In this document: positions 7,908-15,791 of the stretch, in pieces | Layout of the letters: the number at the start of each line of letters is the position of its first letter | Numbering within the stretch: the first letter of the stretch is position 1 | Assembly (NCBI RefSeq): GCF_007858285.1 | Contig: NZ_VFIL01000012.1 | Location: 62,001-126,000, forward strand | DNA from: Pseudomonas brenneri | GTDB taxonomy: Bacteria > Pseudomonadota > Gammaproteobacteria > Pseudomonadales > Pseudomonadaceae | Direction: 5' to 3' | Length of the DNA stretch: 64,000 bases | The notes under the pieces: model-generated | What the model saw: only the letters and a program-made list of their open reading frames with translations | Told to the model about the DNA's origin: nothing | Database searches by the model: none | Position numbers and translations under genes: made by a program

Positions 7908-8894
7908 ATGACTGTTCCCATCGCGATCATCGGTACCGGCATCGCCGGACTTTCGGCCGCCCGAGCGTTAAACGATGCCGGGCACGTTGTACAACTCTTC
8001 GATAAAAGCCACGGCAGTGGCGGGCGCATGTCCAGCAAGCGCACCGAGGCCGGCGCACTGGACCTGGGCGCACAGTATTTCACCGCGCGCGACCGACGCT
8101 TCGTCAATGAAGTGCAACGCTGGCAAGCCAATGGTTGGGCTGCCGAGTGGGAGCCGCAGCTCTACAACTGCCAATCCGGACAACTGAGCCCCTCCCCTGA
8201 CGAACAGACCCGCTGGGTCGGCACCCCGCGCATGAGCGCTATCACCCGCGCACTGCTCGATGACCTGCCAGTGGAGTTTGGCTGCCGTATCACCGAAGTG
8301 TTCCAGGGCCAGCAGCACTGGAACCTGCTGGACGCCGACGGCGACAATCATGGCCCCTTCAGCCATGTGATTATTGCCACACCGGCGCACCAGGCCACAG
8401 CCCTGCTGGCTGCGGCGCCCAAACTGGCGAGCACGGCGGCCGGGGTGAAAATGGACCCGACCTGGGCCGTCGCCCTGGCCTTCGAAACGCCATTGGATAC
8501 CCCGATGGAAGGCTGTTTCGTACAAGACAGCCCCCTCGACTGGTTGGCCCGCAACCGTAGCAAACCAGGGCGTGACGCCACGCCGGACACCTGGATCCTG
8601 CACGCCACCAGTGCCTGGAGCAAACAGCACCTGGACTTGCCCAAGGAAGCCATCATCGAGTTGTTGCACGGCGCCTTTGCCGAACTGCTGCACTGCAGCA
8701 TGCCGGCACCCTCCTTCAGCCTTGCCCACCGCTGGCTGTATGCCCGGCCTGCTGGCGGCCATGAATGGGGAGTATTGGCCGATGCCGACCTGGGCCTGTA
8801 TGTCTGTGGCGACTGGTGCCTGTCGGGCCGGGTCGAAGGTGCCTGGCTCAGCGGCCAGGAAGCGGCGCGGCGCCTGCTTGAACACCTGCAATGA
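7908..8894 (+). CDS. Bacterial renalase (dihydro-beta-NAD(P) isomer oxidase)
   Basis: The 328-aa flavoprotein has an N-terminal FAD motif (IIGTGIAGLSAARAL, residues 6-20), then GSGGRMSSKR and LDLGAQYFTARD, and ends in a second FAD contact (YVCGDWCLSGRVEGAWLSGQ). This pattern closely resembles the characterised Pseudomonas renalases, which oxidise the inhibitory 2- and 6-dihydro isomers of NAD(P)H back to NAD(P)+ with oxygen as acceptor. Its stop overlaps the start of the next gene (ATGA). A LitR-like site in its promoter suggests light or photo-oxidative induction, which is inference. Confidence 0.88.
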   Translation: MTVPIAIIGTGIAGLSAARALNDAGHVVQLFDKSHGSGGRMSSKRTEAGALDLGAQYFTARDRRFVNEVQRWQANGWAAEWEPQLYNCQSGQLSPSPDEQTRWVGTPRMSAITRALLDDLPVEFGCRITEVFQGQQHWNLLDADGDNHGPFSHVIIATPAHQATALLAAAPKLASTAAGVKMDPTWAVALAFETPLDTPMEGCFVQDSPLDWLARNRSKPGRDATPDTWILHATSAWSKQHLDLPKEAIIELLHGAFAELLHCSMPAPSFSLAHRWLYARPAGGHEWGVLADADLGLYVCGDWCLSGRVEGAWLSGQEAARRLLEHLQ

Positions 8895-9106
8895 ACCGCA
8901 TCAATCCGGCGAAGTTGCTGTTATCAAAATGGACAGCAACCCGCCCTCGGCACAAGGAAAAGCATTTCCTGGTCACCGAGCTGTTCCGCGATGAACAAGG
9001 CACGGTACTGGAGATTGAACTACAGGCCGTGCTGACCCGACGGGCAGAACGCCTGGCCTGGCACAACCTGCAAGATGCCGAGCACTGGAAAATGGGTTGG
9101 AAGTAA
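8891..9106 (+). CDS. Small Trp-rich protein, TIGR02450 family
   Basis: The 71-aa product has the family layout: INPAKLLLSKWTA near the start, a central KEKHFLVTELFRDE strand region, and three tryptophans (SKWTA, LAWHN, EHWKMGWK). No function is established. It overlaps the renalase stop by four bases and is surely co-translated with it. Related genes often sit beside photolyase or cryptochrome genes, which fits the light-linked operon that begins 110 bp downstream. Confidence 0.85.
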   Translation: MNRINPAKLLLSKWTATRPRHKEKHFLVTELFRDEQGTVLEIELQAVLTRRAERLAWHNLQDAEHWKMGWK

Positions 9107-9122
9107 CCTCGACCGAAAAACC

Positions 9123-9146
9123 TGTACAAAATATTTGACTTGTACA
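9123..9146 (+). promoter_or_regulatory. LitR/PplR-type operator, upstream copy
   Basis: TGTACA at 9123-9128 and 9141-9146 are separated by 12 bp, a perfect match to the reported PplR1 direct repeat. The two half-sites flank the -35 element TTGACT (9135-9140), so a bound regulator would block RNA polymerase, as expected for a repressor released by light. Confidence 0.75.
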
Positions 9147-9162
9147 CATCAAAACCTATGAT
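9135..9162 (+). promoter_or_regulatory. Sigma-70 promoter of the light-linked operon
   Basis: TTGACT (9135-9140) and TATGAT (9157-9162) are separated by 16 bp and lie 55-82 bp before the first gene. The -35 element is embedded in the first operator pair. Confidence 0.6.
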
Positions 9163-9171
9163 GAGATTAGT

Positions 9172-9195
9172 TGTACAGGAAATAATCCCTGTACA
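9172..9195 (+). promoter_or_regulatory. LitR/PplR-type operator, downstream copy
   Basis: A second perfect TGTACA-N12-TGTACA pair occurs at 9172-9177 and 9190-9195, exactly 49 bp after the first pair and downstream of the -10 element. Its position within the transcribed leader suggests cooperative repression by two bound oligomers. Confidence 0.7.
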
Positions 9196-9216
9196 GGAAT
9201 TTTGCAGAGGTTTGCC

Positions 9217-10188
9217 ATGCCCAGCCCCGCGCCCACCACCGGCAAACCCAGGATCGCCATCAGCGCCTGCCTGCTCGGCGAGAACGTGCGTTTCAATGGC
9301 GGGCACAAGCAATCGCCCCTGTGCAGCCAGGCACTCGCCGACTACTTCGACTTTGTGCCTCTGTGCCCCGAAGTCGCCATCGGCCTGGGCGTCCCCCGCG
9401 AGCCGATTCGCCTGGTGGGCGACCCGCAACAACCGCAAGCCGTGGGTACCGTCCACCGCGACTTGAACGTGACCGGCGCACTGGACGCCTATGGCCAGGA
9501 CATGGCCGCCGAGCATACCGACCTGTGCGGCTACATTTTCATGCAGAAGTCACCGTCCTGTGGCCTGGAGCGGGTCAAGGTCTACCGCGACAACGGCACC
9601 CCGGTCGATGGTGGCGGGCGTGGGATCTATGCCCAGGCATTCTGCGCCCGTCACCCCAACCTGCCGGTGGAAGAAGATGGCCGCCTGCACGACCCGGTGT
9701 TGCGGGAAAATTTCCTGACCCGGGTGTTTGTCTACGCCACATGGCAGCAATTGCTTGTTGAAGGGCTGACCCGTCACCGTCTGCTGGCCTTCCACTCGCG
9801 CTACAAATACCTGTTGATGGCCCACAGCCCGGCCCACTACAAAAGCCTGGGCAACCTGTTGGGCAGCATGGGCAAGGGCTGCGACCTGCAAGCCCTTGCC
9901 GCTGACTATTTCAGCAAGCTAATGAGCGCACTGAAAAAGTGCGCCACCCGCGGCACCCACTCCAACGTGCTGCAACACATCAGCGGTTACCTCAAGCAGG
10001 TCATCAGCGCTGAAGACAAACAGGAAATGCAGACCCTGATCGGCCAATACCGTCACGGCATCGTGCCACTGGTGGTACCGCTGACCCTGCTCAAGCATCA
10101 CTTTCGCCAACACCCGGACCGCTACATCGCGCAGCAGGCGTACCTGCAACCGCATCCGGAAAACCTCAGCCTGCGCAATGCGATTTAA
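9217..10188 (+). CDS. DUF523-DUF1722 (YbgA-like) fusion protein
   Basis: The 323-aa protein has an N-terminal DUF523 domain (residues 9 to about 150, ISACLLGENVRFNGGHK, LCPEVAIGLGVPR, MQKSPSCGLERVKVY) and a C-terminal DUF1722/YbgA domain (residues about 185-310, HSRYKYLLMAHSPAHYKSLG). The conserved cysteines in SACLLG, LCPE and SPSCG could bind a metal or cofactor. The function is unknown, but the family is regularly linked to phr/cryptochrome loci. A TTG at 9202 also opens the frame. The ATG at 9217, behind AGAGG, was preferred. Confidence 0.88.
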   Translation: MPSPAPTTGKPRIAISACLLGENVRFNGGHKQSPLCSQALADYFDFVPLCPEVAIGLGVPREPIRLVGDPQQPQAVGTVHRDLNVTGALDAYGQDMAAEHTDLCGYIFMQKSPSCGLERVKVYRDNGTPVDGGGRGIYAQAFCARHPNLPVEEDGRLHDPVLRENFLTRVFVYATWQQLLVEGLTRHRLLAFHSRYKYLLMAHSPAHYKSLGNLLGSMGKGCDLQALAADYFSKLMSALKKCATRGTHSNVLQHISGYLKQVISAEDKQEMQTLIGQYRHGIVPLVVPLTLLKHHFRQHPDRYIAQQAYLQPHPENLSLRNAI

Positions 10189-10191
10189 CCC

Positions 10192-11118
10192 ATGAACGTT
10201 TCTACGCAACACCCCGCCGAAGACTTGGCCCTGGCCCTGGAGCAAGGCTGGCTGCCGATCCGCGAAGTGGCCCGCCAGACTGGGGTCAACGCGGTGACCC
10301 TGCGTGCCTGGGAGCGTCGCTATGGCCTGATCGTGCCGCAGCGCACGCCCAAGGGCCATCGGCTGTTCAGCGCCGAGCATGTGCAGCGCATCCAGACCAT
10401 CCTGACGTGGCTCAACCGCGGCGTGCCGGTCAGCCAGGTCAAGCAGTTGATCGACAACGCCCAGCCGGTGGACAACAGCGCCGAAAACGAATGGCAGGAC
10501 CTGCGCCAGACTCTGGTACACGCGATCAGCCAACTGGCCGAGCGCCGGGTGGATGATGTGTTCAACCAGGCCATGGCCCTCTACCCACCGCGCACCCTGT
10601 GCGAACACCTGTTGTTGCCGCTGCTCAAGGAGTTGGAGCAGCGCTGGCAGGGCCAATTCGGCGCGCAAATGGAGCGGGTGTTTTTCCATTCCTGGCTGCG
10701 CAGCAAATTCGGCGCGCGGATGTATCACAACAATCGCCAGCTTAATGGCCGCCCTTTATTGCTGATCAATCATTCCGACCTGCCACTTGAGCCCCACCTG
10801 TGGTTGAGCGCCTGGCTGGCCAGCAGCGCCGATTGTCCGGTGGAGGTCTTCGACTGGCCGCTGCCCACCGGCGAACTGGCCCTGGCGGTCGAACACCTGC
10901 AACCGCGGGCCGTGTTGCTGTACTCAAGCAAGGCCATCAATCTGGCGGTCCTGCCGAAACTCTTGAGCGGCACCCGTTGCCCAATCCTCATCGCCGGACC
11001 AACGGTGTGCATCCATCAGGCCGAGTTGGCGGTATTAACCCAGGACATCCCAGAACTGTTGTTGGCCGAAGACCCGTTGTCGGCCCACCAGCTCTTGACC
11101 CAGCGCGGGCTTCTCTAA
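10192..11118 (+). CDS. MerR-type light-response regulator, LitR/PplR class
   Basis: The 308-aa regulator has an N-terminal MerR helix-turn-helix (residues about 18-56, REVARQTGVNAVTLRAWERRYG then PKGHRLFS) and a C-terminal cobalamin-domain-like fold. I do not see the DxHxxG cobalamin ligand motif of CarH, so it resembles the class II LitR (PplR) proteins that act with a LOV photoreceptor instead of binding adenosyl-B12. It lies second in the operon whose promoter carries two matching operators, so autoregulation is likely. No LOV protein gene is in the window. Confidence 0.85.
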   Translation: MNVSTQHPAEDLALALEQGWLPIREVARQTGVNAVTLRAWERRYGLIVPQRTPKGHRLFSAEHVQRIQTILTWLNRGVPVSQVKQLIDNAQPVDNSAENEWQDLRQTLVHAISQLAERRVDDVFNQAMALYPPRTLCEHLLLPLLKELEQRWQGQFGAQMERVFFHSWLRSKFGARMYHNNRQLNGRPLLLINHSDLPLEPHLWLSAWLASSADCPVEVFDWPLPTGELALAVEHLQPRAVLLYSSKAINLAVLPKLLSGTRCPILIAGPTVCIHQAELAVLTQDIPELLLAEDPLSAHQLLTQRGLL

Positions 11119-12561
11119 ATGCATCTGATCTGGCTGCGCAGCGACCTGCGCCTGCATGACAACACCGCCCTCGCGGCCGCCTGCCAGCGCGGCCCGACGG
11201 CGGCGGTGTACCTGATCACTGCCGAGCAGTGGCTGGCCCATGACGATGCGCCGTGCAAGGTGGACTTCTGGCTGCGCAACCTCAAGACGCTGAGCCAAGC
11301 CCTGGGCCAACTGAATATTCCCCTGCTGATCCGCCATGCCGACACCTGGGATCAGGTGCCACAGGTGCTGGTCGAGTTATGCCAGGCCTTGTCGGTCGAG
11401 ACGGTTCACGTCAACGACGAATACGGAATCCACGAAAGCCGACGCGATGCCGCCGTGGCCCAGGCCCTGGAAACACAAGGCGTGAGCTTTCACCGCTACC
11501 TGGACCAACTGCTGTTCCAACCCGGCAGTGTGCTGACCAAGACCGGCACCTACTTCCAGGTGTTCAGCCAGTTTCGCAAGGTCTGCTACAACCGCCTGCA
11601 CAGCACCCTGCCACGCCGGATACCGACACCCAAGGCCCAGGCCACACTGTCATTGGCCAGCGATGCCGTTCCCGAGCAGGTCAAGGGATTTGCCCCACCC
11701 AGCAACACCCTACGCGCACTCTGGCCGGCGGGAGAAGACGAGGCGCACCGACGCCTTGGGCAATTTGCCGACGCGCAGATCAGCTACTACAAGGACGAGC
11801 GCGACTTCCCGGCCAAGCCCGGTACCAGCCAGTTGTCTGCGTACCTCGCGGCTGGCGTGGTTTCGCCGCGCCAGTGTCTGCATGCCGCATTGCAAAGCAA
11901 CCAGGGTGAATTCGAAAGTGGCGACACCGGTGCCGTCACCTGGATCAACGAGCTGCTGTGGCGTGAGTTCTACAAACACATCCTGGTGGGCTACCCACGG
12001 GTGTCGCGCCATCGTGCCTTTCGCCCGGAAACCGAAGCCGTGGCCTGGCGTCACGCGCCCGAGGACCTCGCCGCCTGGCAGGAGGCGCGTACCGGTCTGC
12101 CGATCATTGATGCTGCGATGCGCCAGTTGCTGGAAACCGGCTGGATGCATAACCGCCTGCGCATGGTGGTGGCGATGTTCCTGACCAAAAACCTGCTGAT
12201 CGACTGGCGCGAAGGCGAGCGCTTCTTTATGCGTCACCTGATCGACGGCGACCTGGCAGCCAACAACGGCGGCTGGCAATGGAGTTCGTCCACCGGCACC
12301 GACTCGGCGCCATACTTCCGGATTTTCAGCCCGCTGAGTCAGTCCGAGAAGTTCGATGGCGAAGGGCGTTTCATCAAGCAGTGGCTGCCGCAACTGTCGG
12401 GTCTGAACAAGAAGGACGTGCACAACCCCGACGCCGCCGCCGGCCTGTTTGGCGTGGCCGACTACCCACGGCCCATCGTCGATCTGAAGCGTTCCCGTGA
12501 GCGCGCGTTGGCCGCCTTTCGCGCCCTGCCCTCGCGCCAGGCGGGAGGCGTGTATGAGTGA
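11119..12561 (+). CDS. phrB: Deoxyribodipyrimidine photolyase (class I CPD)
   Basis: The 480-aa enzyme uses near-UV/blue light and FADH- to split cyclobutane pyrimidine dimers. It has the N-terminal antenna domain (residues 1 to about 130, HLIWLRSDLRLHDNTAL) and the helical FAD domain with WINELLWREFYKHIL, MRQLLETGWMHNRLRM and LAANNGGWQWSSSTGTD, which holds the electron-transfer tryptophans. The ATG directly follows the regulator's stop codon, and the 3' end overlaps the NTF2-like gene by 8 bp. Photolyase induction by light matches the operators at the operon start. Confidence 0.95.
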   Translation: MHLIWLRSDLRLHDNTALAAACQRGPTAAVYLITAEQWLAHDDAPCKVDFWLRNLKTLSQALGQLNIPLLIRHADTWDQVPQVLVELCQALSVETVHVNDEYGIHESRRDAAVAQALETQGVSFHRYLDQLLFQPGSVLTKTGTYFQVFSQFRKVCYNRLHSTLPRRIPTPKAQATLSLASDAVPEQVKGFAPPSNTLRALWPAGEDEAHRRLGQFADAQISYYKDERDFPAKPGTSQLSAYLAAGVVSPRQCLHAALQSNQGEFESGDTGAVTWINELLWREFYKHILVGYPRVSRHRAFRPETEAVAWRHAPEDLAAWQEARTGLPIIDAAMRQLLETGWMHNRLRMVVAMFLTKNLLIDWREGERFFMRHLIDGDLAANNGGWQWSSSTGTDSAPYFRIFSPLSQSEKFDGEGRFIKQWLPQLSGLNKKDVHNPDAAAGLFGVADYPRPIVDLKRSRERALAAFRALPSRQAGGVYE

Positions 12562-12976
12562 TTTCCTGCGTCAGTTTGCCAATTCCTTCGCTACTCTGGA
12601 CAAACACAACCTGCACCTGCTTGACCGTTTGTACAGCCAGGACATCAACTTCACTGATCCACTGCACCAGATCCACGGCATCAGCGCGCTGAAAGCGTAC
12701 TTCGCCGAGCTTTACATCAAGATCAGCCAACTGCATTTTGACTTCCACGGCTTCGACCACGTGACCGAAGGCGAGGGTTATTTGCGCTGGACCATGAGCT
12801 TTTGCCACCCGCGACTGGCGGGCGGCCAGCAGATTCAGGTCGAGGGCTGCTCCCACCTGTTATGGCACGACAAGGTTTACCGGCACCGCGACTATTTTGA
12901 TGCCGGAGCGCTGCTTTACGAACACCTGCCGGTACTGGGCCCAATTGTTCGTTGGTTAAAAGGGAAAATGGCATGA
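12554..12976 (+). CDS. NTF2/SnoaL-like protein of the light-linked operon
   Basis: The 140-aa product has a SnoaL/NTF2-like cone fold pattern: an N-terminal helix (FANSFATLDKHNLHLLDRLY), DPLHQIHGISALKAYFAEL, then strands with YLRWTMSF and VEGCSHLLWHDKVYRHRDYFD. The enzymatic role is unknown. The start overlaps the phrB stop by 8 bp, and the stop overlaps the SDR start (ATGA), so translation is coupled. In other Pseudomonas the same gene follows phrB in light-inducible lipid-modification clusters. Confidence 0.85.
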   Translation: MSDFLRQFANSFATLDKHNLHLLDRLYSQDINFTDPLHQIHGISALKAYFAELYIKISQLHFDFHGFDHVTEGEGYLRWTMSFCHPRLAGGQQIQVEGCSHLLWHDKVYRHRDYFDAGALLYEHLPVLGPIVRWLKGKMA

Positions 12977-13755
12977 GCCTGATATCGCCACGCCGTTACT
13001 GGCTGACGGGGGCAAGCAGTGGTATTGGCGCCGCACTGGCCGAAGAGTTGCTCGGCAGCGGCGCACAGGTGGCGCTGAGCGCGCGCGCCAAGGCACCGCT
13101 GGAGCAGCTTGCCCAACGTTATCCGGGGCAAGTGCTGGTGGTAGCCGGCGACTTGACCAACAGCCAGGTGGTACGCGAAATCGGCGAGCACATCACGCAA
13201 GCCTGGGGCGCCCTGGACACGGTGATTTTGAATGCCGGTACCTGCGAATACGTGGATGCCAGGCAATTCGATGCCTCGATTATCGAACACGTGGTGCGCA
13301 CCAACCTGCTGGCCAGCAGTTATTGCATCGAGGCCGCCTTGCCGCTGCTGCGTGCCGGGCAAACCCCGCACCTGGTCGGCGTCGCCAGTGCCGTCACGTA
13401 CCTGCCGATGCCCCGCGCAGAAGCCTACGGCACATCCAAGGCCTGCCTGCGCTACTTGTTCGAATCCCTGCGCATCGAACTGTCTCCCGAAGGCATAGAT
13501 GTGACCGTGGTCAGCCCCGGTTTCGTCGATACGCCTTTGACCGAGCGCAATGATTTCCCGATGCCCTTGAGCTGGCCGGCCGATAAGGCCGCGCGGCATA
13601 TTTTCGACAAACTGCAAAAGCGCCCACTGGAGATCGCCTTCCCGGCGCTGTTTATCGCCACCCTGTGGCCGCTGTCGAAACTGCCGAACCGCGCGCAGTT
13701 GATCATCGGCAAGCGCATGCTGCGCAGCCCGCCGCCGCACAAGGACAACCTGTGA
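12973..13755 (+). CDS. Short-chain dehydrogenase/reductase
   Basis: This 260-aa classical SDR has the cofactor motif TGASSGIGAALAEELL (residues about 12-27), NAG (residues 87-89) and the catalytic residues Ser, Tyr and Lys in VGVASAV and YGTSKACLRY. It reduces or oxidises an unknown substrate with NAD(P)H. It sits between the NTF2-like and flavin oxidoreductase genes with overlapping ends. From that context a fatty-acyl or lipid substrate is likely, but this is inference. Confidence 0.88.
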   Translation: MSLISPRRYWLTGASSGIGAALAEELLGSGAQVALSARAKAPLEQLAQRYPGQVLVVAGDLTNSQVVREIGEHITQAWGALDTVILNAGTCEYVDARQFDASIIEHVVRTNLLASSYCIEAALPLLRAGQTPHLVGVASAVTYLPMPRAEAYGTSKACLRYLFESLRIELSPEGIDVTVVSPGFVDTPLTERNDFPMPLSWPADKAARHIFDKLQKRPLEIAFPALFIATLWPLSKLPNRAQLIIGKRMLRSPPPHKDNL

Positions 13756-14999
13756 AGATCGCCATTGTCGGCAGCGGAATTTCCGGGCTGACCAGTGCCT
13801 ATCTGCTCAGCCGCCGCCATGACATCACCGTGTTCGAAGCCGGCGGCCGGATTGGCGGCCACACCCACACGATCGACGTGACGGTCGAGGGCCAACGGTA
13901 TGCGGTGGACACCGGCTTTATTGTGTTCAACGACTGGACCTACCCCAACTTCATCCGCCTGCTGGGGCAGATCGGCGTGCCGTTCAAGCCGACCGAGATG
14001 AGTTTTTCGGTGTGCGCTCCCGAGGAAAATGTCGAGTACAACGGCAACAACCTCAACAGCCTGTTCGCCCAGCGCAGCAATATCCTGTCCCCGGGTTTCT
14101 GGGGCATGTTGCGCGACATCCTGCGCTTCAATCGCCAGGCGCCCCTGGATTTGCAGGAACAACGCATCAGCGCGCAGATGACCCTGGGCGAATACTTACA
14201 GGCGGGCAACTATGGCCCGCGTTTCATCCGCCACTACATCGTGCCCATGGGCGCAGCGATCTGGTCGATGCCGCTGGCGGACGTGCTGGAGTTTCCGCTG
14301 CAGTTCTTCGTGCGCTTCTTCAAGAACCACGGTTTGCTATCGGTGAATAATCGGCCGCAATGGTGCGTGATTGAAGGAGGTTCCAGCCGCTATATCGAGC
14401 CGCTGACCCGCTCGTTTCGCCAGCAGATCCGCCTCAACTGCCCGGTGCACAAGGTCGAGCGTACGCTTGAGGGGGTCGTGATCCACAGTGCCGATGGCCG
14501 TGAACATTTCGACAAGGTGATCTTCGCCTGCCACAGCGACCAGGCCCTGGCCCTGCTGGAGGACCCGAGCCTGGCCGAGCAACAGATCCTTGGGGCGATG
14601 ACCTACGCCGACAACGACGTGGCCCTGCACACCGACACCCGTTTGCTGCCCGACCGCCCGCTGGCCTGGGCCAGTTGGAACTATCGGCTGGACGCCAGCA
14701 CGCACAAACCGGCAGCCGTCACCTACGCCATGAACATCCTGCAAGGCATCGACAGCGCCACCACCTTTTGCGTCAGCCTTAACCAGACCGCGATTATCAA
14801 CCCGCTGAAAATCCTCGCCCGCTACACCTACGCCCATCCGCAATACAGCCTGGCGGCGGTAGCGGCACAAGCGCGCTGGGAAGAGTTGCATGGCGCCCGG
14901 CACACCTATTACTGCGGGGCCTACTGGGCCAGCGGCTTTCATGAGGACGGTGTGGTCAGCGCCCTGCGCGTGGCCCAGGCCTTTGGGGAAACCCTGTGA
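13752..14999 (+). CDS. FAD-dependent amine-oxidase-like protein of the fatty acid cluster
   Basis: The 415-aa flavoprotein begins KIAIVGSGISGLTSAYLLS with the Rossmann FAD motif, followed by EAGGRIGGHTHTID and DTGFIVFNDWTYPNF. This family accompanies cyclopropane or furan fatty acid synthase genes and resembles desaturase-type flavoproteins. The start is GTG at 13752, overlapping the SDR stop. Its expected partners (DUF1365 and the synthase) survive only as fragments immediately downstream. The enzyme itself looks intact, with the C-terminal YCGAYWASGFHEDGVVSALR motif present. Confidence 0.88.
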   Translation: MKIAIVGSGISGLTSAYLLSRRHDITVFEAGGRIGGHTHTIDVTVEGQRYAVDTGFIVFNDWTYPNFIRLLGQIGVPFKPTEMSFSVCAPEENVEYNGNNLNSLFAQRSNILSPGFWGMLRDILRFNRQAPLDLQEQRISAQMTLGEYLQAGNYGPRFIRHYIVPMGAAIWSMPLADVLEFPLQFFVRFFKNHGLLSVNNRPQWCVIEGGSSRYIEPLTRSFRQQIRLNCPVHKVERTLEGVVIHSADGREHFDKVIFACHSDQALALLEDPSLAEQQILGAMTYADNDVALHTDTRLLPDRPLAWASWNYRLDASTHKPAAVTYAMNILQGIDSATTFCVSLNQTAIINPLKILARYTYAHPQYSLAAVAAQARWEELHGARHTYYCGAYWASGFHEDGVVSALRVAQAFGETL

Positions 15000-15044
15000 A
15001 GTGACCAACACCCCGTGGCGCGAGCGCTATCACTATGTGCTGCC
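14998..15044 (+). pseudogene. Internal fragment of a DUF1365 gene
   Basis: The codons from 14998 read EVTNTPWRERYHYVLP, a conserved internal segment of DUF1365 proteins, which are about 260 aa long. The preceding part of the gene, roughly 110-120 codons, is missing, because the fragment starts inside the stop codon of the flavoprotein gene. The following part is also gone. It is directly fused to a synthase fragment in another frame. Confidence 0.75.
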
Positions 15045-15221
15045 AAGTTGCAGATCGTCAGCCGCGACACCGATATGAACCTGCTGCACATGGAAGACTT
15101 CGGCCTGTATTACGCGCGAACCCTGCGCTTGTGGGAGTTCTACCTGTGCTATTGCGAAGGTGGCTTTATGGAACGCACTATCGGCACCGCGCAATTGCTG
15201 CTGGGGCGTTTCAGTGCTTAA
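15045..15221 (+). pseudogene. C-terminal remnant of a cyclopropane/furan fatty acid synthase (Cfa/UfaM-like)
   Basis: In frame from 15045 the translation has LLHMEDFGLYYARTLRLWEF and YLCYCEGGFMERTIGTAQLL, the last 58 residues of the SAM-dependent Cfa family, which is normally about 400 aa or more. The methyltransferase domain with the SAM site and the active-site cysteine is absent, so this is a non-functional remnant. It ends just before a REPIN. In P. putida the equivalent cluster carries the complete gene (ufaM). Confidence 0.8.
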
Positions 15222-15224
15222 ACC

Positions 15225-15322
15225 GTAGGAGCGAGCTTGCTCGCGAAAAACTTGAGAGCACCGCGTTTAACCAGAAAACCTGCGTTATCGTTGGCGCCCT
15301 TCGCGAGCAAGCTCGCTCCTAC
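15225..15322. repeat. REPIN (GTAGGAGCGAGCTTG type)
   Basis: Inverted 23-bp arms at 15225-15247 and 15300-15322 have the core GTAGGAGCGAGCTTGCTCGC and are separated by 52 bp. It starts four bases after the stop of the Cfa-like remnant. Confidence 0.9.
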
Positions 15323-15411
15323 AGGGGTTGGCAAGCCACGCAACAGCAAAAAAACTGAAACCGGTCGGCTTTAGCTTGCAGCTGGGCGCTTGAAGCTTGA
15401 AGCTGCGCCCC

Positions 15412-15717
15412 ATGACCACCATCCCCCACACCCAAATCACCGAACCCGCCGTCACCTGTGCCACGTGCGCAGCCTGCTGCTGCCAGCTGGAAGTCATGCT
15501 GATCACCGACACCGGCGTGCCTGATCGCTTTATCGATACCGACGACTGGGGTGGCGAAGTCATGCTGCGCCTGGACGATGGCTGGTGCGCGGCGCTGGAT
15601 CGCGACACGATGATGTGCACCATCTATGAAAAGCGACCGTTGATTTGCCGGGAGTTCGAGATGGGCGCGCCGGAGTGCATTGAAGAGCGCCAGGGGATTG
15701 CGACGGTCTACCGCTGA
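15412..15717 (+). CDS. YkgJ family cysteine cluster protein
   Basis: The 101-aa protein has the CxxC..CC pattern in VTCATCAACCCQLE, then CAALD, CTIYEKRPLICREFEMG and a final cysteine in APECIEE. This is the CxxCxxCC zinc or iron-sulfur binding family (UPF0153) of unknown function. A TTG upstream (15397) opens the same frame, but the ATG at 15412 gives the family's normal length. It is convergent with pagL. Confidence 0.9.
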   Translation: MTTIPHTQITEPAVTCATCAACCCQLEVMLITDTGVPDRFIDTDDWGGEVMLRLDDGWCAALDRDTMMCTIYEKRPLICREFEMGAPECIEERQGIATVYR

Positions 15718-15740
15718 CTCTGCAAACGGTGAAGATCAAA

Positions 15741-15765
15741 TGTGGGAGCAAGCCCGGCTCCCACA
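15741..15765. terminator. REP-like hairpin between convergent genes
   Basis: TGTGGGAGC and GCTCCCACA pair perfectly across a 7-base loop. It resembles a shortened REP and lies midway between the convergent ykgJ-like and pagL genes, where it could end both transcripts. There is no strong T run, so Rho-independent termination is uncertain. Confidence 0.5.
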
Positions 15766-15791
15766 TAGGTTGTGCATGTGCCTGGGGAATA

